Shown here: piece after piece, positions 28,832-38,585 of the stretch
Layout: every line of letters starts with the position of its first letter
Numbering within the stretch: the stretch's first letter is position 1
Source of the DNA: Candidatus Tokpelaia sp.
GTDB lineage: Bacteria; Pseudomonadota; Alphaproteobacteria; Rhizobiales; Rhizobiaceae
Assembly: GCF_008636115.1 (NCBI RefSeq)
Contig: NZ_QLZD01000027.1
Location: 1 to 64,000, forward strand
DNA: 64,000 nucleotides
Reading direction: 5' to 3'
Position numbers and translations under genes: made by a program
Notes under the pieces: model-generated
What the model saw: the letters and a program-made list of their open reading frames with translations, nothing else
Database searches by the model: none
Told to the model about the DNA's origin: nothing

Positions 28832-28979
28832 AACACAGCCTCTCACATCACAATAATACAGGCACAGAGCCTGAAGACAGCCGGCGGCCGGCTTGCTGCC
28901 GACATTTTCCCTCTGCACAGCAGCTCCGCTGCCCGCAAAGCCGGCCGACCGCCATTTGGAAGCGCGCCCGGCCACATTT

Positions 28980-29717
28980 TCAACTGCCGGTAAAAAAACG
29001 GTATAGCCGATTTTTTGGCCTCTCATCTGGAATAACGGCCGCAGCTTCGGTGATTAACGGCCACCATAGAGACGATATTTTATATGTTGTTTCCTGCGCT
29101 GAAAAACGGTCTATAAAACCTTGATATAAATTATCTGATATACGGTATAGTTTTCCCTGCTGTTCCGGGTCGGCATTTTCCTCTACGCAGAAGATCTTTG
29201 CGCGGCTCAAGCGCGCCAATAATGCGGCGAGCTTGCGCCCGGTTTCCAGAGTGCCGCCTTCTTTCCGCTTAACAACAAAAATCTTGTTATCATCACGCAA
29301 TGATAGCCTGAATTTATCAACAAAATGTGCAATCTTGCTCTTTTCCTGTTGATATATCTGCAAATTTTCCGGCTCAGGGAAGCCCCAAACAAATGCGCCG
29401 GACTCTTCATGACCGGTCATGGCGGAATGGAAGGCAATTTGATATTTTCTATCTAAAACGCCATCGCTGTCATCACCCCCTATCGGGGTTAAATTTTCAA
29501 ACAGAAATAAGTCCTGAAAATCATTTTCAATAAGTTCGATAAGTTTATTATAATCATGAATAAACGTCCACCTGAACAGGCTGCTGATTTCCTGCTTGTT
29601 TTTTCTTTGGAAAAAACCGAATTCACAATTTTCGCCCAGGCTTTCAAAACGCGGCAAGCATTTTTTCGCAACCCAGGACAAGCGCCTTTTCCGTTTTTTC
29701 ATTTTTACCTGCTTCAC
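28980..29717 (-). CDS. Conserved hypothetical protein with SLGENCEFGFFQR motif
   Basis: 245 residues without signal peptide or membrane helix. Near the N-terminus it carries FESLGENCEFGFFQRK followed by SLFRWTFIHDYNKLIELI, a pattern seen in uncharacterised proteins of alphaproteobacterial polysaccharide loci, sometimes related to papain-like folds. A conserved-looking Cys lies in the motif; the middle includes AFHSAMTGHEESGAF. Placed between kdsD and galU on the same strand, it may act in surface glycan biology, but that is context only. The first ~10 residues are very basic, and a later start is possible. Confidence 0.7.
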   Translation of the reverse strand: MKQVKMKKRKRRLSWVAKKCLPRFESLGENCEFGFFQRKNKQEISSLFRWTFIHDYNKLIELIENDFQDLFLFENLTPIGGDDSDGVLDRKYQIAFHSAMTGHEESGAFVWGFPEPENLQIYQQEKSKIAHFVDKFRLSLRDDNKIFVVKRKEGGTLETGRKLAALLARLSRAKIFCVEENADPEQQGKLYRISDNLYQGFIDRFSAQETTYKISSLWWPLITEAAAVIPDERPKNRLYRFFTGS

Positions 29718-29816
29718 CTGCAGAATCCAGACCTTCTGTCAGCCCCGCTTTACGCTGTCAGGCAAGGCTCACGTGACAGAGCAAACCCCAGCCCGCTTAT
29801 TTATTGCCGTTCAGCT

Positions 29817-30731
29817 CTATTTCCTGCCCCGGTTGCGCAATTCAGCCAGCGCCACGGCAAGCGGAGCCTCCAACTGGTCATGCAAATCGGCACTTTCCAG
29901 CGCAAAAGCAATATTGGCCTCGATAAAGCCGATTTTTGAGCCGCAATCATAAGTGCGGCCCTTAAAATGATAACCGTAAAACGGCTCTTTTCCCTGCAAT
30001 TTCACCATAGCATCAGTCAGCTGGATTTCATCGCCGGCGCCGCGTGTCTGCCCGGCCAGGATAGAAAAAATCTCCGGCTGCAAAATATAACGGCCGTTAA
30101 TATAGAGATTGGAAGGCACCTGCCCTTTGGCCGGTTTTTCTACCATAGCGGTAATTTCAAAACCATGCGCCACCTCCTGCCCTTTGCCGACAATGCCATA
30201 TTTATGCGCATCTTCGGGCGCGCATTCCTGCACCGCAATAATATTGCCGCGGCCTGCTTTTTCATAAAGGGCAACCATATCGGCCAGGCAGCCTTTACCC
30301 TGTTTTTCGCCGTTTGGCCCTTGCATCAGCATATCGGGCAAAAGCAGGGCAAAAGGCTCATTACCCACCAGATCACGCGCGCACCAGACAGCATGGCCAA
30401 GCCCTAAGGGCTCCTGCTGCCGGGTAAAGGAAGTTGTGCCCGCCGGCGGCTGCATGGTCAGCATTTGCTTTAAGGCCTGGGTTTTGCCCCGCGCCTCCAA
30501 AGTGGCATAAAGCTCCACCTGCGAATCAAAATAATCTTCAATAACCGCTTTATTGCGCCCGGTTACAAAAATAAAATGCTCAATCCCGGCGCGTCTGGCT
30601 TCATCAACCACATATTGGATAACCGGTTTGTCAACAATGGTCAGCATTTCCTTCGGCACAGTTTTTGTTGCCGGTAAAAACCTTGTCCCCAGGCCGCCAA
30701 CGGGAAATACAGCCTTACGAATTTTCTTCAC
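29817..30731 (-). CDS. galU: UTP-glucose-1-phosphate uridylyltransferase
   Basis: Makes UDP-glucose for lipopolysaccharide and other glycans. About 304 residues. The N-terminal nucleotide-binding motif is [22 protein letters not shown], followed by [17 protein letters not shown] and [36 protein letters not shown] and the closing [13 protein letters not shown] complete the family pattern. The GTG at 30731 follows GGGAGA by 6 bp and is preferred over the longer frame from 30779. Confidence 0.96.
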   Translation of the reverse strand: MKKIRKAVFPVGGLGTRFLPATKTVPKEMLTIVDKPVIQYVVDEARRAGIEHFIFVTGRNKAVIEDYFDSQVELYATLEARGKTQALKQMLTMQPPAGTTSFTRQQEPLGLGHAVWCARDLVGNEPFALLLPDMLMQGPNGEKQGKGCLADMVALYEKAGRGNIIAVQECAPEDAHKYGIVGKGQEVAHGFEITAMVEKPAKGQVPSNLYINGRYILQPEIFSILAGQTRGAGDEIQLTDAMVKLQGKEPFYGYHFKGRTYDCGSKIGFIEANIAFALESADLHDQLEAPLAVALAELRNRGRK

Positions 30732-31081
30732 AACAGCTCTCCCTTTTTGATAAAATTTTGCGGGTTGTACCCCTGACAAACCAATTATGTCGCAATTTTC
30801 GGCAATAATTTATAAGCATTGGCGCCAATTTCGACAAATCACCTTTTGCAACACCCTCTAACCTGCTGCGCCGGCCGGCCGTCAAGCAAACAAGGCCGGC
30901 ACTGTTTTATTTTCATAATGGATAAATCCAGTTTTATCAAAAGGTTTTTAGCAGTTTTACCACCTGTCCAGTCCTTTTGGCGACAACCCCTTTTTAACTT
31001 TTGTCCGCTATATCTGCGGGGAAATGCCGCCTTTACCCGGCAGCCTCTCAATATTCTCCAAAAAATGAAATTATTCTGGCA
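30732..31081. other. Divergent intergenic galU / transglycosylase
   Basis: 350 bp that should hold promoters for both genes. AT-rich around 30780-30830, GC-rich palindromes around 30870. No box pair stood out. Confidence 0.4.
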
Positions 31082-32302
31082 ATGAAAAATATAATAACAA
31101 AAATACATTTGGCTATAGCTGCCTTGATATTCGCGGCCTCTATGCCGTTTGCCGCGGCCGCTGCTGCCCAGACAGATTTCGGCCAATGGGTGGCGGGTTT
31201 TCGCCAAACAGCTTTGGCCGCCGGCATTAGCGCCAAAGTGTTTGACCGCGCTTTTCAGGGCGTTGACGCGCCTGACCCGCAAGTGCTGCAAAAAGCGGCC
31301 TTCCAGCCGGAATTTGTCGACCCGACATGGAATTATTTTGACAATCGCATCAATGCGTCCATTATCAGACTGGGGCGCAAAAATGCGGCAAAATGGGCCG
31401 GCTGGCTGACAAAAATTGAAAAGCGCTTTGGTGTTGACCGCAATATTTTACTGGCTATCTGGTCAATGGAAACCGGCTATGGCGAAATTATGAAACGCGA
31501 TGATGTCATGCGCGATGCCATTCGCTCTTTGGCGACACTGGCCTATGCCGATCCGAAACGGGCGCGCTATGCCCGCACCCAGTTGCTCGCCGCGCTGAAA
31601 ATTCTGCAAAGCGGCGATATTGACCGCGCGCATTTGCGCGGCTCCTGGGCCGGCGCGCTGGGACATACGCAATTTATCCCCAGCAGTTATCTGGCCTATG
31701 CGGTGGATATAGATGGTGACGGCAAGCGCGATATATGGGATTCCGTGCCGGACGCGCTGGCCTCAGCCGCCAATTTGCTGGCAAAGAACGGCTGGCAGCC
31801 GGGCTTGCGCTGGGGTTATGAGGTTATTTTACCGCCGGGTGGAAAAAAATTACCCGCCGGCCGGCTCAGCTTCCGGCAATGGCGAAATCTGGGGCTGAAA
31901 TCGGCCACAGGCGGGCGCCGGCCGCCGGACGCTGAGGCCGAGCTGAAATTGCTCGACGGCCGCAACGGCCCGGCCTTCCTGGTTACCCGCAATTTTTTTG
32001 CGCTGAAACGCTATAATAATTCCGACCGTTATGCCCTGGCTGTCGGCCTGCTGGCCGATGCTATTGGCGGCCGACCGGGCCTGAAGCAGGATTGGCAGCG
32101 CCCTTTTACCCCGACAAACAGTGATGAAAAAGCCGAAATTCAGCAAAGGCTGAAAGATCTTGGCCTTTATGACGGCGCGATTGACGGCAAAATCGGCTCC
32201 GGCACTCGCACAGCTATTGCCGCTTTTCAGAAACAACATGCTCTGGAACCGACAGGTTACCCGTCCAAAGACATATTGCAGCTTTTGCGGCAAAACCGTT
32301 AA
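31082..32302 (+). CDS. Periplasmic lytic murein transglycosylase (MltB-like) with peptidoglycan-binding domain
   Basis: Cleaves peptidoglycan glycan strands to 1,6-anhydromuramyl products. 406 residues. A signal peptide (hydrophobic core AIAALIFAASMPFAAAA) is followed by an SLT_2 domain with the catalytic glutamate E130 in AIWSMETGYGE. GALGHTQFIPSSYLAYAVDIDGDG is the classical second block. The C-terminal ~60 residues are a PG_binding_1 domain (EIQQRLKDLGLYDGAIDGKIG). The ATG at 31082 gives the signal peptide; earlier in-frame starts would bury it. Confidence 0.93.
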   Translation: MKNIITKIHLAIAALIFAASMPFAAAAAAQTDFGQWVAGFRQTALAAGISAKVFDRAFQGVDAPDPQVLQKAAFQPEFVDPTWNYFDNRINASIIRLGRKNAAKWAGWLTKIEKRFGVDRNILLAIWSMETGYGEIMKRDDVMRDAIRSLATLAYADPKRARYARTQLLAALKILQSGDIDRAHLRGSWAGALGHTQFIPSSYLAYAVDIDGDGKRDIWDSVPDALASAANLLAKNGWQPGLRWGYEVILPPGGKKLPAGRLSFRQWRNLGLKSATGGRRPPDAEAELKLLDGRNGPAFLVTRNFFALKRYNNSDRYALAVGLLADAIGGRPGLKQDWQRPFTPTNSDEKAEIQQRLKDLGLYDGAIDGKIGSGTRTAIAAFQKQHALEPTGYPSKDILQLLRQNR

Positions 32303-32396
32303 CAGTGCCGCCAATATACCAGTAAGAGCAAGAGCAAAGGCGGGAATAGGCAGCCGACTATAAGCGGGAGCAGCGAGCAAGGAAGGTGACCGGCAG

Positions 32397-33665
32397 GTGA
32401 GCCAGATTTATAAGCGCCAGCGAAAACAGCATAAAAAACCCGGCAGCAGCAAATTATGGGCAGCTTTGTTTTTTGTTTTGCCTTTGGCTGCCTTTTTTGC
32501 CTTTGGCCCGCTTTTATCAAGCAATATCGGGCCGGCTGAGGCGCAATTCTGGCATAGAGAGAGAAATTCTGCCGCAGAGGGGCAAGGCCGCAGCAAAAAC
32601 AGCACGGCCGCCCTCAGACAGCGCAGCGGCAGGGAGCCGGGCGAGCCGCACCGCTCATTCTGGGACAGGCTGTTTGGCCGCCACCCCAAACCCCAGCCGG
32701 AAAGACAGCAGCCTGTGCAAACAGCGCCGCTTGTGCCGAAAATCAACAGCATTGCCAAAAGCCCCAATGCGCGGCGTGTGCTGGTTATTGGTGATTTTAC
32801 CGCCGCTGCTCTGGCTGAAGGCCTTAACCGCGCTTATAGCGATAATGCCGATATTCTTGTGCGCAGCAAGACAGAAAATAATTCCGGCCTTAATCGGATA
32901 GAGGTTTATAACTGGCCGGCAGCTATCTCGACTGTCATTGCCCGGGAAAAACCTGATTTGATTATTGTCATGCTTGGCGCCAATGACCGCCAGCCGCTGA
33001 AACCGGCCGATAACCAGGCCGGCAAACAGGCTGATTTCGACACAGAAGAATGGACAAAAGCCTATATTGCGCGCATACAAAGCCTTGTTCAGGCGCTGCA
33101 AAAAAGCGGTGCAATGTGGCTGTGGGTGGGCCTGCCGGCCTTTAAGCAGGAGAATTTAAATGAAGCCGCCTTGAGTTTTAACCGCTTGTATAAACAGGCA
33201 GTGGAGCAGGCAGGCGGCCATTTTGTTGATATATGGGAAGGCTTTGTCGACGCTCAGGGCGCTTTTGCCCTTTCCGGCTATGATGAAAAAGGGCAGACAG
33301 CGCGTCTGCGCACTAATGACGGCATAAATTTTACCGCGGCCGGGCGGCGCAAACTGGCTTTTTATGCCGAACAGGCGATTGAACTGCTGTGGGGCGGCAC
33401 CTTAAAACAACCGCAATCTGCCGAGCCGGCAAATTCCGGCAAAGTTCTCAACGGGCGCGTTGCCCCGGTTAACCCTATGGATATAGGCGCGGCCGGCAAG
33501 CCGTTTCTTGTCGGGGGGGCGGCTGTTTCCCCATTGCCGGCGGCAGGAACAGCCGCCACTGCGCCGGCAAAGCCGGAAAACAGCGCCGCCATAGAGCAAA
33601 ATCAAAGCCGGCGCGGCCGGGCTGACGATTTTAATCTGCCCCAGGCGCAGCCCGCTGCCCCTTAA
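32397..33665 (+). CDS. DUF459 / SGNH-hydrolase-like periplasmic protein
   Basis: 422 residues. The N-terminus is basic then hydrophobic (KLWAALFFVLPLAAFFAFGPLL), a signal or membrane anchor. A low-complexity linker precedes the SGNH-like domain, which starts RRVLVIGDFTAAALAEGLNRA and contains IVMLGANDRQPL. It ends with RTNDGINFTAAGRRKLAFYAE. The usual nucleophile position (GDS) is GDF and the usual DxxH is DGIN, so classical esterase chemistry looks unlikely. A Pro/Ala-rich tail follows. Start is GTG. It is 95 bp after the transglycosylase and may act in cell-envelope upkeep (inference). Confidence 0.8.
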   Translation: MSQIYKRQRKQHKKPGSSKLWAALFFVLPLAAFFAFGPLLSSNIGPAEAQFWHRERNSAAEGQGRSKNSTAALRQRSGREPGEPHRSFWDRLFGRHPKPQPERQQPVQTAPLVPKINSIAKSPNARRVLVIGDFTAAALAEGLNRAYSDNADILVRSKTENNSGLNRIEVYNWPAAISTVIAREKPDLIIVMLGANDRQPLKPADNQAGKQADFDTEEWTKAYIARIQSLVQALQKSGAMWLWVGLPAFKQENLNEAALSFNRLYKQAVEQAGGHFVDIWEGFVDAQGAFALSGYDEKGQTARLRTNDGINFTAAGRRKLAFYAEQAIELLWGGTLKQPQSAEPANSGKVLNGRVAPVNPMDIGAAGKPFLVGGAAVSPLPAAGTAATAPAKPENSAAIEQNQSRRGRADDFNLPQAQPAAP

Positions 33666-33971
33666 AGGCTGGTGGTTATGCCCCGGCGGATAAAAGTGAG
33701 GCCGAACATTGTAATAGGATAAAAACCGCTTTGGAAGGCAAATTATCAGGCTTTCAAAGCTTTTTTGAAGACAAGGAGGGTGATTTCAAATAATTTTTGC
33801 AGGGTTACACATGGCCCGGCAGTTTTCTGCCCAATCTGTAGCGCGCTGAAATTTTTGTCAAAAAATAGACGGGTTTTGGCAAAAACGCACCACGCCCCAA
33901 ATTTATGCACTACTGGATAATCAGGCGTCAGAGATAACCGGCGCCGGCAGCCAATCTGACGCCTGCTCATG
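33666..33971. other. Intergenic, no intact gene
   Basis: 306 bp between the DUF459 gene and the methylase remnant. An open minus-strand frame runs through it but resembles no family. Confidence 0.4.
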
Positions 33972-34165
33972 CTATGCGTTGCGCATCGGCACTTTCTTAG
34001 CGTCCTGATGCTTCGTGCCGGTGGAATAGCGCATATCTGCTGTCTCAATACGGAACCCTTCAAAAAACCTGTAAATATCAGCGTGCGCATTGAGCGACAT
34101 AATAAACCGCCCTTTGATGCCGGCGAGCAATTCAGCCAGCCTGGCAAAATCCTCCCGAGCCGGCC
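33972..34165 (-). pseudogene. C-terminal fragment of a D12-class adenine-specific DNA methyltransferase
   Basis: Read on the minus strand, the frame gives EDFARLAELLAGIKGRFIM, then SLNAHADIYRFFEGFRIE and KKVPMRNA before a stop. This matches the C-terminus of Dam-like/D12 methylases, in which GRFxxSLN and an aromatic FxGF segment are conserved. The upstream catalytic part (DPPY motif) is not found, so only about 60 codons remain. Such methylases usually come with phages or restriction systems. Confidence 0.7.
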
Positions 34166-34421
34166 AGGCCGGCTGTCACATTCTGCCCCGCGCTATTGCC
34201 TGATTTTTATGAAAAATTCCATATTTTCCTGCAAATCTCCGCCTCTCTCCCCTATTCCGGAATCCTGTGTCAAAGAATTCAGATAATAAAGAGAATTGCC
34301 TTTTGCCGGTGCCCACTTTATTTTGCCGCCGGCAGGCCTATTTTATGAGCCAGGGCACTCCCGATTTACCACCGCCCGAGTAAAATCTGGCAAATTGCGA
34401 AAAGCAGCTTAAATCACAATA
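34166..34421. other. Intergenic, nothing recognised
   Basis: 256 bp upstream of the first TM2 gene. No RNA gene or promoter was called. Confidence 0.4.
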
Positions 34422-34850
34422 ATGTATTTATCACCCGAACAGCAGATTTTAATCCGCAAACATGTGGCCGCTGATAGCCCCTCTCCTGCTATGGCCTATG
34501 GCTTATGGCTGGTTTTCGGGCTTTTTGGCGCCCATTATTTCTATTTGCGCCGGCAGCTTTGCGGCTTTGTCCGGCTCATTGCCGCTTTTTGCGGCCTGGC
34601 TCTGATGGGATTGGGCATTGCTTTTGGCGGCACACCGGCAGACGGCCTGTTTTATGAGCCGAGCCTGAGCGATATTCTCCGCTCTTCACAAAGCGGCTAT
34701 GGCCTCCTGCTGTTTTACAGCGGGGCGGCCATTCTTGCCGGTCTTATTATCTGGTGGCTGGCCGATGCTTTTTTTATCCGCCGCTTTATCCAGCGCATAA
34801 GAGCGCGCAACCGGCAAAATATTATCGCTTTTTATCAACAGGCCTCATAA
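34422..34850 (+). CDS. TM2-domain membrane protein
   Basis: 142 residues. The TM2 pattern begins YGLWLVFGLFGAHYFYLRR, followed by a hydrophobic segment (FVRLIAAFCGLALMGLGIAF) and a last helix ending IIWWLADAFFIRRFI. The Gly-Phe-Gly-x-His-x-Phe-Tyr-Leu turn and WxxD of the last helix are characteristic. Compared with the relative at 35635 it has a ~30-residue insertion with an extra hydrophobic stretch between the two helices. The role of the family in bacteria is unknown. Confidence 0.8.
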   Translation: MYLSPEQQILIRKHVAADSPSPAMAYGLWLVFGLFGAHYFYLRRQLCGFVRLIAAFCGLALMGLGIAFGGTPADGLFYEPSLSDILRSSQSGYGLLLFYSGAAILAGLIIWWLADAFFIRRFIQRIRARNRQNIIAFYQQAS

Positions 34851-34851
34851 A

Positions 34852-35274
34852 TCAGGCCGCATCTGTCAGCGCCGCCATATCTTCATCACTCAGGCCGAAA
34901 GGGCGGCCAAGCTCCTGCAACAGCAAATAGACAAGAATTTCGTCCAGCGTTTCTTCATTTTCCGCCCAATAATCCAATATTGGCCGGCGGAACAACAGCA
35001 CCCGGCTGGCTGGCTGCTGCCCGGCTGCCAGCGAAAAACGGCTGCCCGGCCCCGGCCCTTCAAACAGGCTCAAAAGCTCAAAAGGCGATTCCAGCCCCAT
35101 ATCTTCCATCAGGCTGTCTTCCGGAAAATCGGCAACACAAAGCTCTATATTGCGGCTGAATCGGCGCAATTTTTCCGGCAGGTGAGAAAAACTGAGCCGC
35201 GCCAGGGATTCCAGCTCGGCCAATGTCGGCGCCAGCCGGTTGCCCCAATCGCCGCTATTATCCAGATAAGCCAT
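34852..35274 (-). CDS. Zincin-like metallopeptidase family protein (DUF1025) with altered HExxH
   Basis: 140 residues. The overall pattern is that of the small zincin-like family: LARLSFSHLPEKLRRF near the N-terminus, DFPEDSLMEDMGLESPFELLSLFEG in the middle, and FRRPILDYW then LLLQELGRPFGLSDEDM at the end. In relatives the last block is HExGHxFGLSDDDM; here the first His is Gln and the second is Arg, so zinc binding is probably lost. The frame is intact and the rest well kept, suggesting a retained non-catalytic role or very recent decay. It converges with the TM2 gene, with one base between the two stops. Confidence 0.8.
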   Translation of the reverse strand: MAYLDNSGDWGNRLAPTLAELESLARLSFSHLPEKLRRFSRNIELCVADFPEDSLMEDMGLESPFELLSLFEGPGPGSRFSLAAGQQPASRVLLFRRPILDYWAENEETLDEILVYLLLQELGRPFGLSDEDMAALTDAA

Positions 35275-35634
35275 TTACTACCACTATTCCTGACACGACA
35301 GGCGCTGCCAAAAGCCGCCTGTTACCCTGATTTCACCGCTGCCGGCAAGGCCATACCGGCTCAAGCCCGGTCAACACCCAATTTTGGCACAAAGAACATA
35401 TTCCGGCAAAAGGCAAAATTTCTTTACAAAAACGGGCAGAAATTTGCTCATTTACCGGCTTTGCCCGATAAAACAACCTCTTTTAACTGAAACTCGCCCC
35501 ATTTTAAAGCTTTTCTAATAAAACAACGCAAAAAGATAAAATATACTGTGGCGACAGCCCTTTTGCCAAAGGCGCCGCAATAGCGTATAAGGCCAATAAA
35601 GGCGGGGCTGGCACTTAAATTCCGGGAAATATTT
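35275..35634. other. Intergenic, nothing recognised
   Basis: 360 bp, AT-rich in its second half (35390-35560). It may hold divergent promoters for the DUF1025 and TM2 genes, but no clear boxes were found. Confidence 0.4.
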
Positions 35635-35946
35635 ATGACAGAAAATAATCAGGCACAGCAGAGCTATAGGCTGCAAAAACAGCTTTTAATTGAACAACGT
35701 CTCAGCGGGGAGGGCAAATCTGCCGCTATTGCTTATATTTTATGGGCTTTATTGGGCCTGTTTGGCGCCCCCCGTTTTTATTTGCGGCAAACAGGCACCG
35801 CCATTGCCATGCTTATCCTCACCCTCACAGTTTTCGGCACAATTATCAGCACTATCTGGTGGCTCATAGACGCTTTTCTCATTCCCGGCATAGCGCGCAA
35901 TTATAATGACGCCTTGCGGCAAAAACTGGCTTATCAAATTCTCTGA
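35635..35946 (+). CDS. Small TM2-domain membrane protein
   Basis: 103 residues with a compact TM2 domain: AIAYILWALLGLFGAPRFYLRQ, then AIAMLILTLTVFGTIISTIWWLIDAFLIPG. It is a shorter relative of the protein at 34422, differing at the usual His of GxHxFYL (here Pro). Function unknown. Confidence 0.8.
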   Translation: MTENNQAQQSYRLQKQLLIEQRLSGEGKSAAIAYILWALLGLFGAPRFYLRQTGTAIAMLILTLTVFGTIISTIWWLIDAFLIPGIARNYNDALRQKLAYQIL

Positions 35947-36118
35947 CTGCCGGGGGCAGGAAAATCCGCCGGCATCGACAAACGGCATCAACACTGGCAG
36001 CGCCGGGCAGCAATAAAGCCGGGGAATGCCGGGCCGGCGCGAGCCGCCGGCCGCCGCCCGAAACAGCGCCCGATAATCAGGCACCGCTTTTGGCCGCCCC
36101 TGCCTGTCTCTGCCGGTA

Positions 36119-38188
36119 TTATTCCTCCAGCCCTCTGTCTTTTATCATGGCCGCCGGCTGCGGCATGCGCCCGCGAAACGCCTGATACAAAGCTGCCGGC
36201 TCTTTTGTTCCGCCGGCGGCATAAATATGCCGGTAGAGCTTATCGGCAATTTCCGGGTTAAAAACATCACCGCTCGCCTCAAAGGCAGCAAAAGCGTCGA
36301 CGTCCATCACCTCCGACCACATATAGGAATAATAGCCGGCGGCATAACCGTCTCCGTCAAATATATGTTTGAAATGCGCCGGGCGGTGCATCATGGCAAT
36401 ACCTTCCGGCATATGCAGCCTGGCCAGTTGTGCTTCTTCAAAAGCGGCGACATCGGCCACATTAGTGCTTTCATGCAGCTCCATATCCATCAGCGCCGAG
36501 GCCGTATATTGCACCGTATCATAGCCGGAGGTAAAATTTTTGGCTTTATGGATTTTCTGCAAAAATTCACGCGGCATAGCCTCACCCGTTTTAGATGAGC
36601 GGGCAAATTTTGCCATTACCTCCGGCGTGGTCAGCCAATGTTCATAAAGCTGCGAGGGCAGCTCAACAAAATCGCGCGCCACAGAAGTGCCGGAGACAGA
36701 AGGCCAGCGCACATCAGAAAGCAGGCCGTGCAAGGCATGGCCGAATTCGTGAAACACAGTGCGCGCCTCATCAAGCGACAATAATACCGGCCGGCCTTTG
36801 GCGCTTTGGGCAAAATTGCAAATATTATAAATAATCGGCCGGGCGCCGCCCTGCAATTTATGGCCGCTTTGCAAAGCGCTCATCCACGCGCCGGATTGCT
36901 TGGAAGGGCGGGCAAAATAATCGCCAATAAACAGGCCGATTTCCTTGCCTTGCCGGCGCACCTGCCACAGCCGCGCTGTCTCATGCCACAGCGGCACATT
37001 GTGAATTTCGGTAAATTCCACACCAAACAGGCGCCCCGCTACATAAAAAGCCGCTGCCAGAATATTATCCAGCTGCAAATAGGGCTTTAATTGCGCTTCA
37101 TCAAAAGCATATAATTCAGCTTTCAGCTTTTCTGCATAAAAACGCCAGTCCCAGGCTTCCAGCCTGTCATTATGGCCGCTTGCTGCCGCAAATTCACGCA
37201 AGGCATCGCGCTCACTTGCCGCTTTTTGCCGTGCTTTTTCCCAGACAGGCAGCAATAAATCCATCACATTGCCGGCAGTTTTGGCCATGCTGTTTTCCAG
37301 CTTGAAGGCCGCATAAGTGGGAAAGCCCAGCAATTTAGCCTTATCCGCCCGCAAGGCCAGGGTCTCGCGCATAATTTCAGCATTATCAGTGGCACCGCCG
37401 CGGGCGCCGCGCGCCTGATAAGCTTTCAACACGGTTTCGCGCAAATCACGGCGGGTAGAAAAGGTCAAAAACGGCACAATAACCGCGCGGGTCAAGGTCA
37501 GGGCATAAGAACCCTCCCGCCCGTGCTCCGCCGCCGCGGCGCGCATAACGGCAATCGCCTCTTCCGGCAGGCCGGCTAAATCCGCCTCGTCCAGAAACAG
37601 CACCCAATCGCTGCTATCCTGCAAGACATTCTGGCCGAATTGCGCCCCCAGCACGGCCAGCCGCTCATTTATTGCCGCCAGGCGCTCCTGCGCCGCCGCC
37701 GGCAGCGCCGCGCCGCTGCGGATAAAGCCTTTGCGGCTCTCGCTCACCACCCGGCGCGTCTCACTATCCGCCCCCAATGCGGGAAGTTTTTGGTAAAGCG
37801 CCTCTATTTTGGCAAAAAGCGCCGCATTCATCATTAACCGGCTGGAAAAACGCGCTAATTCAGGCGCAAATTCGCGCTCCAGCCGGCGGATCTGCTCATT
37901 ACTATGCGCCCCGGCGCGCAAAAAGAAGATAGAGCACAATCTGTCCAGCCTTTGCCCTGAAAGCTCAAACGGAATCAGGAAATTTTCAATGGTCGGTGCT
38001 TCCTTAATTGCGGTCAGCACGTTAATTTCACTTTCTGCCTCAGCCAGTGCCTGCCTGAAAGCGGGGGCAAAATCAGCATCGGTAAAAGCGCCAAAATCCG
38101 GCAGGCCATGTGCCCCGTGCCAATCAAGCAAGGCTTTTACCCCTTGCGGCGTGGAATTTTGCTGCTGTTTTTTTGCCTGGTGCTGCAT
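36119..38188 (-). CDS. M3-family oligopeptidase / peptidyl-dipeptidase
   Basis: Cytoplasmic zinc metallopeptidase that degrades oligopeptides; about 689 residues, the size of Dcp and oligopeptidase A. The zinc motif is TVFHEFGHALHGLLSDV, and downstream residues PSQLYEHWL and YSYMWSEVMDVDAF are typical of the M3 fold. The N-terminal half is the helical cap (FSSRLMMNAALFAKIEALY). No signal peptide is seen. The start MQHQAKKQ (38188) has GAGG 8 bp upstream; a longer frame to 38227 lacks this. Whether it acts as Dcp or OpdA cannot be decided by eye. Confidence 0.94.
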   Translation of the reverse strand: MQHQAKKQQQNSTPQGVKALLDWHGAHGLPDFGAFTDADFAPAFRQALAEAESEINVLTAIKEAPTIENFLIPFELSGQRLDRLCSIFFLRAGAHSNEQIRRLEREFAPELARFSSRLMMNAALFAKIEALYQKLPALGADSETRRVVSESRKGFIRSGAALPAAAQERLAAINERLAVLGAQFGQNVLQDSSDWVLFLDEADLAGLPEEAIAVMRAAAAEHGREGSYALTLTRAVIVPFLTFSTRRDLRETVLKAYQARGARGGATDNAEIMRETLALRADKAKLLGFPTYAAFKLENSMAKTAGNVMDLLLPVWEKARQKAASERDALREFAAASGHNDRLEAWDWRFYAEKLKAELYAFDEAQLKPYLQLDNILAAAFYVAGRLFGVEFTEIHNVPLWHETARLWQVRRQGKEIGLFIGDYFARPSKQSGAWMSALQSGHKLQGGARPIIYNICNFAQSAKGRPVLLSLDEARTVFHEFGHALHGLLSDVRWPSVSGTSVARDFVELPSQLYEHWLTTPEVMAKFARSSKTGEAMPREFLQKIHKAKNFTSGYDTVQYTASALMDMELHESTNVADVAAFEEAQLARLHMPEGIAMMHRPAHFKHIFDGDGYAAGYYSYMWSEVMDVDAFAAFEASGDVFNPEIADKLYRHIYAAGGTKEPAALYQAFRGRMPQPAAMIKDRGLEE

Positions 38189-38585
38189 GAGCCTGACCTC
38201 GCTTTGTTGATTATCATATTTTGGCACCCTGGCCTGCTATTGCCTCTATGAGCAATTTCACCCCCCGAAGGCCAAGCCGCCTTGCTTCCTTCATATGGTT
38301 TGCCGCCAGGCCGATAACAAGAGCCGGGAAAGCCGCGGCAAATGTGTTTTCCTGCTTTTGCTGCGCCCGGATCATCTGCCGGAAAATGCAAATTCATGTT
38401 GATAAAATTCGTGAAAAAGCATTATACGCCCGGGCGGGCACCCCGCCCGCTTGACATTGCGGCAAAAAGGAACAGATTTCCCTTCATATATTCGGCCGGA
38501 ATAATTGAGGCCGCAAAGCAGCCCGGGCCGGCGGGCACAAAAGCGCACAGCCGCACTATTTAAAGCAGGACGACGAGGATAAAAC

